Below the pieces are notes generated by a model. It was not told where the DNA came from and did not search any database. It saw nothing but the letters and a program-made list of their open reading frames with translations. Shown here in pieces: positions 44,898 through 52,756 of a DNA stretch of 64,000 bases (its first letter is position 1; every line of letters starts with the position of its first letter). This DNA is from Allomesorhizobium camelthorni. GTDB lineage: Bacteria > Pseudomonadota > Alphaproteobacteria > Rhizobiales > Rhizobiaceae. The stretch is taken from the NCBI RefSeq assembly GCF_011045125.1, contig NZ_JAAKZF010000013.1:48942-112941 (forward strand), read 5' to 3'. A program made the translations under genes and the position numbers.

Positions 44898-45310
44898 AGC
44901 CGGCAGCGCAAGGCGAGATCCTGGTTCCGGGCGCAACTGGCGAGGGTGAAGCGCTGGTGCTGACGGCGCCGATCAGCTTCTGGGGCGGCGTCGACCCGAA
45001 GAGCGGGCGGATCGCCGACGTGCGCCACCCGCAATGCGGCGAGACGATTTCCGGGAACGTGCTGTTCCTGCCCGGCACGATCGGTTCATCGTCGGCCTCG
45101 GCGGTGCTGATGGAACTCGTGCACAACGGCCACGCGCCGGTCGCACTCGTGCTGCACGAGCCGGACGCGATCCTGCTGCTCGGACTGATTGTGGCGCGAG
45201 AGATGGGCTGGCAGACGCCGGTGGCTGTGAGGCTGGAGAGCGCGAGATTTCCGGCATTCGACGGCAGGGAAGTCGTGGTCGCGACCGACGGCTCGATCTC
45301 CATTCGGTAG
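44894..45310 (+). CDS. Aconitase X small (swivel) subunit
   Basis: A 138-residue protein of the DUF126/AcnX swivel-domain family. SFWGGVDPKSGRIADVRHPQ and the GNVLFLPGTIGSSSASAVLM segment (about residues 54-73, with the Ser-rich loop that reaches the active site) are diagnostic. It pairs with the large subunit encoded just upstream, overlapping it by four bases (ATGA). In fungal and some bacterial AcnX proteins the two parts are fused. Confidence 0.88.
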   Translation: MKPAAQGEILVPGATGEGEALVLTAPISFWGGVDPKSGRIADVRHPQCGETISGNVLFLPGTIGSSSASAVLMELVHNGHAPVALVLHEPDAILLLGLIVAREMGWQTPVAVRLESARFPAFDGREVVVATDGSISIR

Positions 45311-45330
45311 CGAATAGCCTTCGCACCCAA

Positions 45331-46071
45331 TCAGTCCAGCACCCAGCGGAACGCTCGCCGTAACTCGGCGACGCCGTTCGTCTTATACCAGCGGCCATGG
45401 GCGAGAATGACGCGCTCGGGATTCCAGGAGATCATCTTTTCCACCGCCGCCTTCACCTGTGGTTTGGCGAATGTCAGCCGCATATCGCGCGGCGTCTGGC
45501 CGTCCGGGTCGCGTGCGCCTCCAAGCCATGTCAGAACGCGCGCGAACGGCCCCAACTTGCTTGGCTCGAAATTCTCGATGAGGTCGGTGAGCACGAGAGT
45601 TCGGCTGGCGAAATGGAAGAAAACCACCTCGGTCATGTAGCTGCCGACAACCGGCAGCGTCGCGATCTCGACATCCCATGGATAGCCCGCATCGCGATCA
45701 AGTTCGTGGGACGGAAAGTCTATTCGACCGTCCGCTTGCTCCCTTATCCGGGGCGCGAGATAGATCTGCGCGTCCGGCCAGGCTTTCTTCCAATCCGGTA
45801 TCCACCAGTAGTGAATCCGGTTGGGTCCGATAATGAAGCGAGGTTGCCCGACCACCCGGACCTCGGCCTCGAGTTCCGGCACGAGTGATGTCGGCGAATG
45901 AACGAACAATTCGCCGGGCGCCAGGCGGATTACCGTCATGCGGGTGGAGAACGGCATTTTCAGCAAGGCCGGCCCGAAACGGATGACCGGCCCATCGACG
46001 ATCCACAGATCGTTGGCGACGGGCTTCAGCGTATTGAGCGGCGGGTATATGGCACGACGATCATCCGACAT
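45331..46071 (-). CDS. DUF4336 domain protein (metallo-beta-lactamase-like)
   Basis: A 246-residue protein of the DUF4336 family, which is distantly like the metallo-beta-lactamase fold. Visible family segments are PVANDLWIVDGPVIRFGPAL, RMTVIRLAPGELFVHSPTSL, FIIGPNRIHYWWIPDWKKAW and ERVILAHGRWYKTNG. The usual HxHxDH metal motif is absent, and the few histidines do not form an obvious cluster. Function unknown. The ATG at 46071 is chosen over 46155 because the latter adds a low-complexity stretch. Convergent with the AcnX operon. Confidence 0.8.
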   Translation of the reverse strand: MSDDRRAIYPPLNTLKPVANDLWIVDGPVIRFGPALLKMPFSTRMTVIRLAPGELFVHSPTSLVPELEAEVRVVGQPRFIIGPNRIHYWWIPDWKKAWPDAQIYLAPRIREQADGRIDFPSHELDRDAGYPWDVEIATLPVVGSYMTEVVFFHFASRTLVLTDLIENFEPSKLGPFARVLTWLGGARDPDGQTPRDMRLTFAKPQVKAAVEKMISWNPERVILAHGRWYKTNGVAELRRAFRWVLD

Positions 46072-46151
46072 CGAAGCAACGGCTTCCCCCAGTCTACAGC
46101 CGCTACCGATGGCCTGCTCGCGGCCATCGTAGAGATTCCGGCCTAGACAGC

Positions 46152-47153
46152 TCAATCCCGGAGCGGCAGCACCCGGTCCGGCGGGCGGTGGCCGTCGAAG
46201 AAGGTCCGGATGTTGATGATGACCTTCTCGCCCATGTCGATGCGGCCCTCGATCGTTGCCGAACCCATATGCGGCAGGAGCACGACCTTGCCCTTGGCCG
46301 CCAGCTTCAACAGCTTCGGATTGACCGCCGGCTCATGCTCGAAAACGTCGAGGGCCGCACCGGCGAGCTTGCCGTCCTGCAGCATCTTGATCAGCGCATC
46401 CTCGTCGACCAGTTCGCCGCGCGCGGTGTTGACGATGTAGCTGGACGGCTGCAGCAGAGCCAGCCGGCGCGCCGAGAGCAGATGGAATGTGGCGGGCGTC
46501 GATGGGCAATTGACCGAGATGATGTCCATGCGAGCCAGCATCTGGTCGAGGCTGTCCCAATAGGTAGCCTCCAGCTCGTCCTCGACCTTCTGCAGCACGC
46601 GGTGGCGGTTGTGATAGTGAATGGAGAGGCCGAAAGCCTTGGCGCGGCGGGCAACCGCGGTTCCGATGCGGCCCATACCGACAATGCCGAGGCGCTTGCC
46701 CCAGATGCGGCGGCCGAGCATCCAGGTCGGCGACCAGCCGGCCCATTTGCCGTCGCCCCTGAGCACGTTCGCGCCCTCAGCCAACCGCCGAGGTACGGCG
46801 AGCATCAGCGCCATCGTCATGTCGGCCGTGTCTTCGGTGAGCACGTTGGGCGTGTTGGTGACGGTGATACCCTTCTTCGCCGCCGCCATCACGTCGATCT
46901 TGTCGACGCCGTTACCGAAATTGGCGATCAGTTTCAATTGCGGCCCGGCTTGCTCAATCAGCGCCGCGTCGATGCGGTCGGAGATGGTCGGCACCAGCAC
47001 GTCCGCCTCCTTGACCGCAGCGACCAGTTCGGGCTGGCTCATCGGCTTGTCGTCGACGTTGAGTCGCGCGTCGAACAATTCGCGCATGCGCGTTTCCACC
47101 TGGTCCGGCAGCTTGCGCGTGATCACTACGAGGGGCTTCTTTTTGCCGGCCAT
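46152..47153 (-). CDS. D-2-hydroxyacid dehydrogenase (glyoxylate reductase type)
   Basis: A 333-residue NAD(P)-dependent dehydrogenase. The Rossmann motif GIVGMGRIGTAVARRAKAFG sits at about 157-176; Arg in NTARGELVDEDAL, Glu in VFEHEPAVNP and His in LLPHMGSAT form the catalytic triad. The order matches glyoxylate/hydroxypyruvate reductase GyaR, but other 2-oxoacids are possible. ATG at 47153 (MAGKKKPLVVITRKLP) is preferred; the open frame to 47261 lacks conserved sequence. Divergent from the SH3 protein gene. Confidence 0.9.
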   Translation of the reverse strand: MAGKKKPLVVITRKLPDQVETRMRELFDARLNVDDKPMSQPELVAAVKEADVLVPTISDRIDAALIEQAGPQLKLIANFGNGVDKIDVMAAAKKGITVTNTPNVLTEDTADMTMALMLAVPRRLAEGANVLRGDGKWAGWSPTWMLGRRIWGKRLGIVGMGRIGTAVARRAKAFGLSIHYHNRHRVLQKVEDELEATYWDSLDQMLARMDIISVNCPSTPATFHLLSARRLALLQPSSYIVNTARGELVDEDALIKMLQDGKLAGAALDVFEHEPAVNPKLLKLAAKGKVVLLPHMGSATIEGRIDMGEKVIINIRTFFDGHRPPDRVLPLRD

Positions 47154-47313
47154 TAATGCCTCGACTCCGGATCCTGTTGAGACCTCTTTAACCAAGACGG
47201 GCGAAACTGAAAACCAGTCCTGGCGCGACAACTGTGTAACAAGCGGTTCGGCCGATGACAAAGAAAAAGGGCGCCTGAACCGGGGACGGCGCGGCGCCGG
47301 TTACAAAGGAACA

Positions 47314-47880
47314 ATGAGAGTGTCTCGCTTCGCATCGCTTCGCATGACCGTCAGTGCAGCGCTGCTCGGTCTGGCGTTCATTTGCCCCAACACATTGCCG
47401 GCAACCGCGCAAATGGCGGCCGGCCAGCAGGTCAACCGCGGCGCGAGCGGGCTGCCGCTGCCGCGCTTCGTCAGCCTCAAATCGGGCCGCGTGAACTCGC
47501 GCATCGGCCCCGGCCTGAACTATCCTGTCGACTGGCTCTACATGAAACCCGGCCTGCCGATGGAAATTATCCAGGAATACGACAATTGGCGGCGCGTGCG
47601 CGATGCGGACGGCTCCGAAGGCTGGATCAACCAGTCGCTGCTGTCGGGCCGGCGCACGGCGATCGCCGCTCCCTGGCAGCGCGGCAAGGATACACAGCTC
47701 ACGCTTCTGGCAGAGCCGGACAAGGAGGCCAGCACGATCGCCATCGTCGAACCCGGCGTGGTCGGCACGATCAAGCAGTGCAACGGCGAATGGTGCCAGA
47801 TGACCTTTGACGGGCATACGGGCTGGATCGCCCAGACGCAGGTATGGGGCGCCTATCCGGGCGAGCAGGTCAAGGACTGA
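47314..47880 (+). CDS. Exported protein with two bacterial SH3 domains
   Basis: A 188-residue protein: a signal peptide to about residue 33 (VSAALLGLAFICPNTLPATA), then two SH3-like domains, LKSGRVNSRIGPGLNYPVDW to WINQSLLSGRR, and LTLLAEPDKEASTIAIVEPG to WIAQTQVWGAYPGE. Probably binds cell-wall or envelope partners. AAAGGA three bases ahead of the ATG supports this start; the frame is open back to 46621 but that part is antisense to the dehydrogenase gene. A tandem 10-base repeat codes the second half of its basic N-terminus. Confidence 0.85.
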   Translation: MRVSRFASLRMTVSAALLGLAFICPNTLPATAQMAAGQQVNRGASGLPLPRFVSLKSGRVNSRIGPGLNYPVDWLYMKPGLPMEIIQEYDNWRRVRDADGSEGWINQSLLSGRRTAIAAPWQRGKDTQLTLLAEPDKEASTIAIVEPGVVGTIKQCNGEWCQMTFDGHTGWIAQTQVWGAYPGEQVKD

Positions 47881-47884
47881 TGCC

Positions 47885-47978
47885 AGAGCCTAATCCATTC
47901 CGATAGAATCGGAATGGGGCTCTTACCTGCAACTTGCCGCATGATTTTCCGAAAAGTCTGCAACTTTTCGGATCATGC
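47885..47978. repeat. Pair of palindromic repeats between convergent genes
   Basis: Hairpin 1, 47885-47923: AGAGCC and CCATTCCGAT pair with ATCGGAATGG and GGCTCT. Hairpin 2, 47939-47978: GCATGAT-TTCCGAAAAGT pairs with AACTTTTCGGATCATGC. Both belong to repeat types very common in Rhizobiales intergenic DNA. The stop codon of the DUF4260 gene (47973-47975) lies in hairpin 2. Confidence 0.8.
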
Positions 47979-48365
47979 TCCAAGGTCCCGGCCGATGCGG
48001 CCGAGATGCGTGTCCTGAAATCCGGTGGAGAATTTCAGACCATAGCCAAGTGCGCGGTCGATCGCGATATGGGCGAGCCAGATCGCGGCGATGTGCATGG
48101 CCATGTCCTGCCCGGCCAGAAAGCCGGCTGCCAGCAGGCACAGCGGCACGATCAATGTGTGGAATAGATTGTAGGCGGCGACGCCGATGCGCGGGCCGGC
48201 CAGATAGCCGAGCATTGAAAGGTCGGGCGCGAGGATCAGCAGGAAGAACAGCGGCCAGGAACCGCCGGACAGGGCATAGCCGGCAACGCACAGGGCAAAC
48301 AAAAAGGCCCATTCGAGCCTGACGAGGAGATTAATCGGTCCGGAGGATCGACGCTGTTCAGACAT
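47973..48365 (-). CDS. DUF4260 membrane protein
   Basis: A 130-residue protein with three or four membrane segments (LEWAFLFALCVAGYALSG, WPLFFLLILAPDLSMLGYLA, LIVPLCLLAAGFLAG, IWLAHIAIDRALGYGLKF). The conserved APDLSMLGYLAGPRIGVAAYN-type motif (about 45-65) and the final GRIGR identify DUF4260. Function unknown. It starts 8 bases inside the irr 3' end, so it is probably transcribed with irr. Its final codons and stop come from an intergenic repeat. Confidence 0.85.
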   Translation of the reverse strand: MSEQRRSSGPINLLVRLEWAFLFALCVAGYALSGGSWPLFFLLILAPDLSMLGYLAGPRIGVAAYNLFHTLIVPLCLLAAGFLAGQDMAMHIAAIWLAHIAIDRALGYGLKFSTGFQDTHLGRIGRDLGA

Positions 48366-48789
48366 TCCGCTTGGGGCGGAGCCGCACGACGATGTCGACG
48401 TTGCAGATTTCCATGCCTTCGGGCGGTTCGGGCAGGTTGCGTACCTCGACCGGGCCGGAAGCGATGTCGAAGATCTTGTTTTCGCCTTCGATGAAGAAAT
48501 GGTGATGGTCGGAAGTGTTGGTGTCGAAATAGGTTTTCGACCCCTCGACCGCCAATATGCGCAGCAGGCCAGCCTCGGTGAACTGGTGCAGCGCGTTGTA
48601 TACCGTCGCCAGAGACACGGGAACGCCCGCGGCTAGCGCTTCCTCGTGTAGTTCCTCGGCCGAGAGATGACGGTCGCCCTTGGCGAACAGCAGATCGGCC
48701 AGCGCCACGCGCTGACGCGTCGGCCGCAGGCCCGCTTCGCGCACCCGCTGATCAACGCTCACACCGTCCTTGCAATTCGGAACCATCAA
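48358..48789 (-). CDS. irr: Iron response regulator Irr (Fur family)
   Basis: Transcription factor of 143 residues that senses heme status and controls iron and heme genes in Rhizobiales. The winged helix (RPTRQRVALADLLFAKGDRH, LATVYNALHQFTEAGLLRI) precedes the dimerisation domain with the His-rich motif DHHHFFIEGENKIFD; His95-97 is the second heme site described in Irr. The Cys-Pro heme regulatory motif found in Bradyrhizobium is not present. Two adjacent ATGs at 48789 and 48786 are possible starts. Divergent from fabA, a conserved rhizobial neighbourhood. Confidence 0.93.
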   Translation of the reverse strand: MMVPNCKDGVSVDQRVREAGLRPTRQRVALADLLFAKGDRHLSAEELHEEALAAGVPVSLATVYNALHQFTEAGLLRILAVEGSKTYFDTNTSDHHHFFIEGENKIFDIASGPVEVRNLPEPPEGMEICNVDIVVRLRPKRNV

Positions 48790-49021
48790 CCCGCCAAACT
48801 TCGCCTATATGCCTTCCGAACCGTCGATCCCACGGGTTCAACGGCGCCGGATGGTTCCCGACATATATTCGGTCACGGCAAACCGATCAATAGGCGCGGA
48901 TTGACCCGGCAAGGCCGGCACGCTAGTTCGTGCACTGCTGTTTCCGACCCGAAACAGACTGTGATAATGACATTGCCAAGGGCGCCGCAGCGCGCCCACA
49001 AACATTACGGGGACGGAATTC

Positions 49022-49540
49022 ATGGCGGTTGCGAAATCGAGCTACGACTACGAGGAACTGCTTGCCTGCGCGCGCGGCGAACTCTTCGGGCCCGGAAACG
49101 CGCAGCTTCCCGCGCCGCCAATGCTGATGTTCGACCGCATCACGCAGATCAGCGAGACCGGCGGCGAGTTCGACAAAGGCTTCATACGCGCGGAACTCGA
49201 CGTCAGGCCGGACCTCTGGTTCTTCCCCTGCCATTTCATCGGCAACCCGGTCATGCCCGGATGCCTTGGCCTCGACGCGATGTGGCAAATGACCGGCTTC
49301 TTCCTCGGCTGGCTGGGCGAACCGGGCAAAGGGATGGCGCTGTCGACCGGCGAGGTCAAGTTCAAGGGCATGGTCACGCCATCGGTGAAGAAGGTGGAAT
49401 ACGGCGTCGATTTCAAGCGCGTGATGCGAGGCCGGCTGGTCTTGGGCATCGCCGATGGCTGGCTGAAGGCGGACGGAGAACCCATCTACAAGGCCACCGA
49501 CCTGAAGGTCGGCCTCTCGAAGCAGGAAGCCGCCGCCTAG
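49022..49540 (+). CDS. fabA: 3-hydroxydecanoyl-ACP dehydratase/isomerase
   Basis: Makes and isomerises the trans-2-decenoyl-ACP that leads to unsaturated fatty acids; 172 residues. His71 in [20 protein letters not shown] and Asp85 in GLDAMWQ form the active site. Standard length. First gene of fabA-fabB-fabI. Confidence 0.96.
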   Translation: MAVAKSSYDYEELLACARGELFGPGNAQLPAPPMLMFDRITQISETGGEFDKGFIRAELDVRPDLWFFPCHFIGNPVMPGCLGLDAMWQMTGFFLGWLGEPGKGMALSTGEVKFKGMVTPSVKKVEYGVDFKRVMRGRLVLGIADGWLKADGEPIYKATDLKVGLSKQEAAA

Positions 49541-49614
49541 GTCAGACCTGAGCGAACCACCAAACAGGCTGCAAATCGCGACCTTCAAGGGCGCGCAGCA
49601 AAGAGGAGCCTCAC

Positions 49615-50835
49615 ATGAGACGTGTCGTCGTGACAGGCCTTGGGATCGTGTCGTCCATCGGCAACAATGCCGACGAAGTGCAGGCCTCGCTGCATGACGC
49701 CCGCTCGGGCATCAGCTTTTCCAACGATTTCGCCGAGCACGGCTTCCGCTGCCAGGTATGGGGCGCGCCGACGCTCGAGCCGACCGAGCTAGTCGACCGG
49801 CGGGCGATGCGCTTCCTGCACAAGGGCGGGGCGTGGAACCACGTCGCCATGCAGCAGGCGATAGCATCCGGGGGGCTCGAGGAAGGCGATATCACCAACG
49901 AGCGCACCGGCATCATCATGGGCTCGGGCGGGCCGTCGACGAAGACGATCGTGGAGGCCGCTGAAATCACCCAGAAGAACAGCAGCCCGAAGCGCATCGG
50001 GCCGTTCGCGGTCCCCAAGGCGATGTCGTCGACGGCATCGGCGACGCTCGCGACCTGGTTCAAGATCCACGGCGTCAACTATTCGATCTCGTCCGCCTGC
50101 TCGACTTCGGCGCATTGCATCGGCAATGCTTATGAGCTGATCCAGTTCGGCAAGCAGGACATGGTATTCGCCGGCGGCCACGAGGATCTCGACTGGACGA
50201 TGTCGAACCTGTTCGACGCGATGGGTGCCATGTCTTCCAAGTTCAACGACCGGCCTTCGGTGGCGTCCCGCGCGTATGACGTCAACCGCGACGGCTTCGT
50301 CATCGCCGGCGGGGCGGGCGTGCTGGTGGTGGAGGAACTGGAGCACGCCAAGGCGCGCGGCGCCAAAATCTATGCCGAGATCGTCGGCTACGGCGCGACA
50401 TCGGACGGCTACGACATGGTCGCGCCTTCCGGCGAAGGCGCGGTGCGCTGCATGAAGCAGGCGATCTCCACCGTCGAAGGCGATGTCGACTACATCAACA
50501 CGCACGGCACCTCTACGCCGGTCGGCGATTCGAAGGAGATGGGCGCGATCCGCGAAGTGTTTGGCGACAAGATGCCGAACATCACCTCGACCAAGTCGCT
50601 GACCGGGCATTCACTCGGCGCCGCAGGCGTGCAGGAATCGATCTACTCGATCCTGATGATGCAGGGCGGCTTTATCGGCGAAAGCGCCCATATCGAGGAA
50701 CTCGATCCGGAATTCGAGGGCATGCCGATCGTGCGCAAGCGTATCGACAACGCCAGGATCGACACCGTGCTGTCGAACTCGTTCGGCTTTGGCGGCACCA
50801 ACGCCACGCTGGTATTCCAGCGTTATAACGGTTGA
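49615..50835 (+). CDS. fabB: 3-oxoacyl-ACP synthase I
   Basis: Condensing enzyme of 406 residues that extends the cis-3-decenoyl chain made by FabA. Catalytic Cys162 in [16 protein letters not shown] and the histidines in [14 protein letters not shown] and [12 protein letters not shown] are intact. A GAGGAG-like AAGAGGAGCC precedes the ATG. Second gene of the operon, 74 bases after fabA. Confidence 0.96.
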   Translation: MRRVVVTGLGIVSSIGNNADEVQASLHDARSGISFSNDFAEHGFRCQVWGAPTLEPTELVDRRAMRFLHKGGAWNHVAMQQAIASGGLEEGDITNERTGIIMGSGGPSTKTIVEAAEITQKNSSPKRIGPFAVPKAMSSTASATLATWFKIHGVNYSISSACSTSAHCIGNAYELIQFGKQDMVFAGGHEDLDWTMSNLFDAMGAMSSKFNDRPSVASRAYDVNRDGFVIAGGAGVLVVEELEHAKARGAKIYAEIVGYGATSDGYDMVAPSGEGAVRCMKQAISTVEGDVDYINTHGTSTPVGDSKEMGAIREVFGDKMPNITSTKSLTGHSLGAAGVQESIYSILMMQGGFIGESAHIEELDPEFEGMPIVRKRIDNARIDTVLSNSFGFGGTNATLVFQRYNG

Positions 50836-50848
50836 AGGTTTCAGGCCG

Positions 50849-51661
50849 ATGGACGGATTGATGAAGGGCAAGCGCGGCCTGATCATGGGGGTCGCGAACG
50901 ATCACTCCATCGCCTGGGGCATCGCGAAGAAGCTTGCCGAACAGGGCGCGGAACTCGCCTTCACCTATCAGGGCGAGGCATTCGGCCGGCGCGTCAAGCC
51001 GCTGGCCGAGAAGGTCGGCGCATCGCTGGTGCTGCCTTGCGACGTGGAGGACAGCGCTTCCGTCAGCTCCGTTTTCGAGACGCTGGGCAAGGAATGGGGC
51101 GGCCTGGATTTCATCGTCCATGCGATCGGCTTTTCCGACAAGAACGAGCTCAAAGGGCTTTACGCCGACACCACCCGCGACAACTTCATCCGCACCATGG
51201 TGATCTCCTGCTATTCGTTCACCGAGGTGGCGCGCCACGCCGCCGCGCTGATGAAGGAAGGCGGCACGATGATCACGCTGACCTATGCGGGGTCGGTGCG
51301 GATCATGCCCAACTACAACGTCATGGGCGTCGCCAAGGCCGGACTGGAAGCCAGCGTGCGCTATCTCGCCAATGATTACGGCCCGCGCGGTATCCGCGTG
51401 AACGCAATTTCGGCCGGTCCGGTGCGCACGCTAGCCGGCGCCGGCATTGCCGATGCGCGCCACATGTTCTCCTACCAGCAGCGCAATTCGCCGCTGCGCC
51501 GCACGGTGACGATCGAGGAAGTCGGCGGATCGGCGCTCTATCTGCTGTCGGACCTGTCGTCCGGCGTCACCGGCGAAATCCACTATGTCGATTCCGGCTA
51601 TCACATCGTGTCGATGCCGACCCTGGAAGAGCTGAAGCGGACAGGCGAAGAGCGGGAATAA
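50849..51661 (+). CDS. fabI: Enoyl-ACP reductase (NADH)
   Basis: Last step of fatty-acid elongation; 270 residues, atypical short-chain dehydrogenase. GLIMGVANDHSIAWGIAKKL is the cofactor-binding loop and the Tyr-x6-Lys pair is YNVMGVAK. It begins 13 bases after fabB. ATG at 50849 chosen; an ATG at 50861 (MKGKRGLI) is also possible. Rhizobia often have a second FabI elsewhere. Confidence 0.94.
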   Translation: MDGLMKGKRGLIMGVANDHSIAWGIAKKLAEQGAELAFTYQGEAFGRRVKPLAEKVGASLVLPCDVEDSASVSSVFETLGKEWGGLDFIVHAIGFSDKNELKGLYADTTRDNFIRTMVISCYSFTEVARHAAALMKEGGTMITLTYAGSVRIMPNYNVMGVAKAGLEASVRYLANDYGPRGIRVNAISAGPVRTLAGAGIADARHMFSYQQRNSPLRRTVTIEEVGGSALYLLSDLSSGVTGEIHYVDSGYHIVSMPTLEELKRTGEERE

Positions 51662-51665
51662 GCGC

Positions 51666-52682
51666 TCAGCGCTTCGCCGCCAGAACCTTGAACAAGCCGT
51701 CGCGCACGATCTCGGAATGGCTGGAGAAAGCCTCCGAAAGCGTCTTCTCATAGGGAAGCTGGCGGTTCGCGACCATCAGCAGCCGTCCGCCCGGTTTCAG
51801 CGCCGCGCTGGCCGTGCGGATCATCCTCTGGCCGATGTCGGGCTCCGCCTCCCGCTTCTGATGGAAGGGCGGGTTCATGACGATGAAATCGTAGCGGTGG
51901 GGCACCTCTTCGGTCAGCAAATCGTGCCAGAAGAAGCGAGGCTCGACCGTGCCGGTGGCCGCGACATTTCGCTTTGCAGCTTCCAGCGAGACGAAATCGG
52001 CCTCGTAGAGGTCGAGCATCGAGATTTTCGAATAGCGATTCGCAAGTTCCGCGGCAAGAAAACCCCAGCCGGCGCAGAAATCGGCAACCGCGCCGGAAAT
52101 CTTGTCGGGCAGGTGAGCGGCCAGAAGTTTCGAGCCGGCGTCGATGCGGTCCGATGAGAACATGCCGGGAGCAGTGACGAAGCGGCCTTCGATCAATGTC
52201 TCGCCATTGCCGTCGCGCAGGGCCGCAATCGGCTCCGAAATCTCCAGGGGGCGTTGGAACCAGAAGGCGACGCCGTGATGCTTCGGCATGTGGCCTTCCA
52301 GTTCGACCAGTCCTTCCATTCGCTTGCGCAGGCTCGCTATGCCGTCATCCTTGCCCCCGGCGATAAGGATCAGCCCGCTGCCCTTGGTCCGCTCGATCGC
52401 CTCGGCGATGCGAAGCTCATTTTCGCCGCGATGGCGACCGGCAAGCACCAAGGCGACGTCGAAATTTTCCCCCTCCGGCTGCGGCGTGATTTTGTAGCGG
52501 CCAGCCAGCGCCCGGAACCAGGGCCGGAAGCCCTGGACGAGCGAAAGATCGGCATCAAACCCTTCCGGAAGGCGGAAGCCGGACTGGGCGCCGAGGAAGA
52601 GAACGCGCCGGCCTTCACCTGGTGCGGCAAGCGCCTCGGCTTCGAACGGGTGGAAAAGGGTTTTAAGCACGTCGCGGGTCAT
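51666..52682 (-). CDS. rsmC: RsmC-like class I methyltransferase (16S rRNA m2G1207 type)
   Basis: A 338-residue protein with two domains: an N-terminal degenerate one (GRRVLFLGAQSGFRLPEGF, about 24-42) and a C-terminal SAM-dependent domain with VADFCAGWGFLAAELANRYS (motif I, about 197-216) and the NPPF catalytic motif in FIVMNPPFHQKRE. This duplicated plan is that of RsmC/RsmD-type guanine-N2 methyltransferases; the precise target is inferred. Convergent with fabI, 4 bases apart, and downstream of pnp. Confidence 0.85.
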   Translation of the reverse strand: MTRDVLKTLFHPFEAEALAAPGEGRRVLFLGAQSGFRLPEGFDADLSLVQGFRPWFRALAGRYKITPQPEGENFDVALVLAGRHRGENELRIAEAIERTKGSGLILIAGGKDDGIASLRKRMEGLVELEGHMPKHHGVAFWFQRPLEISEPIAALRDGNGETLIEGRFVTAPGMFSSDRIDAGSKLLAAHLPDKISGAVADFCAGWGFLAAELANRYSKISMLDLYEADFVSLEAAKRNVAATGTVEPRFFWHDLLTEEVPHRYDFIVMNPPFHQKREAEPDIGQRMIRTASAALKPGGRLLMVANRQLPYEKTLSEAFSSHSEIVRDGLFKVLAAKR

Positions 52683-52702
52683 TTGCCTGATGGTAATTCA
52701 AA

Positions 52703-52734
52703 ACAAAACGGGCGCCACCTTGCGGCGCGCCCGT
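52703..52734 (-). terminator. Rho-independent terminator of pnp
   Basis: On the minus strand AACGGGCGCGCC pairs with GGCGCCCGTT around a small loop, followed by TTTGTTTTG. It starts 22 bases after the pnp stop. Confidence 0.85.
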
Positions 52735-52756
52735 TCGTTGGTTCTGCGTGCGGCTA

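Noticed and set aside
46621..47313. N-terminal extension of the SH3 protein back to 46621
   Set aside because: Antisense to the 2-hydroxyacid dehydrogenase gene and Ser/Thr-rich; the ATG at 47314 has AAAGGA upstream and starts a signal peptide.
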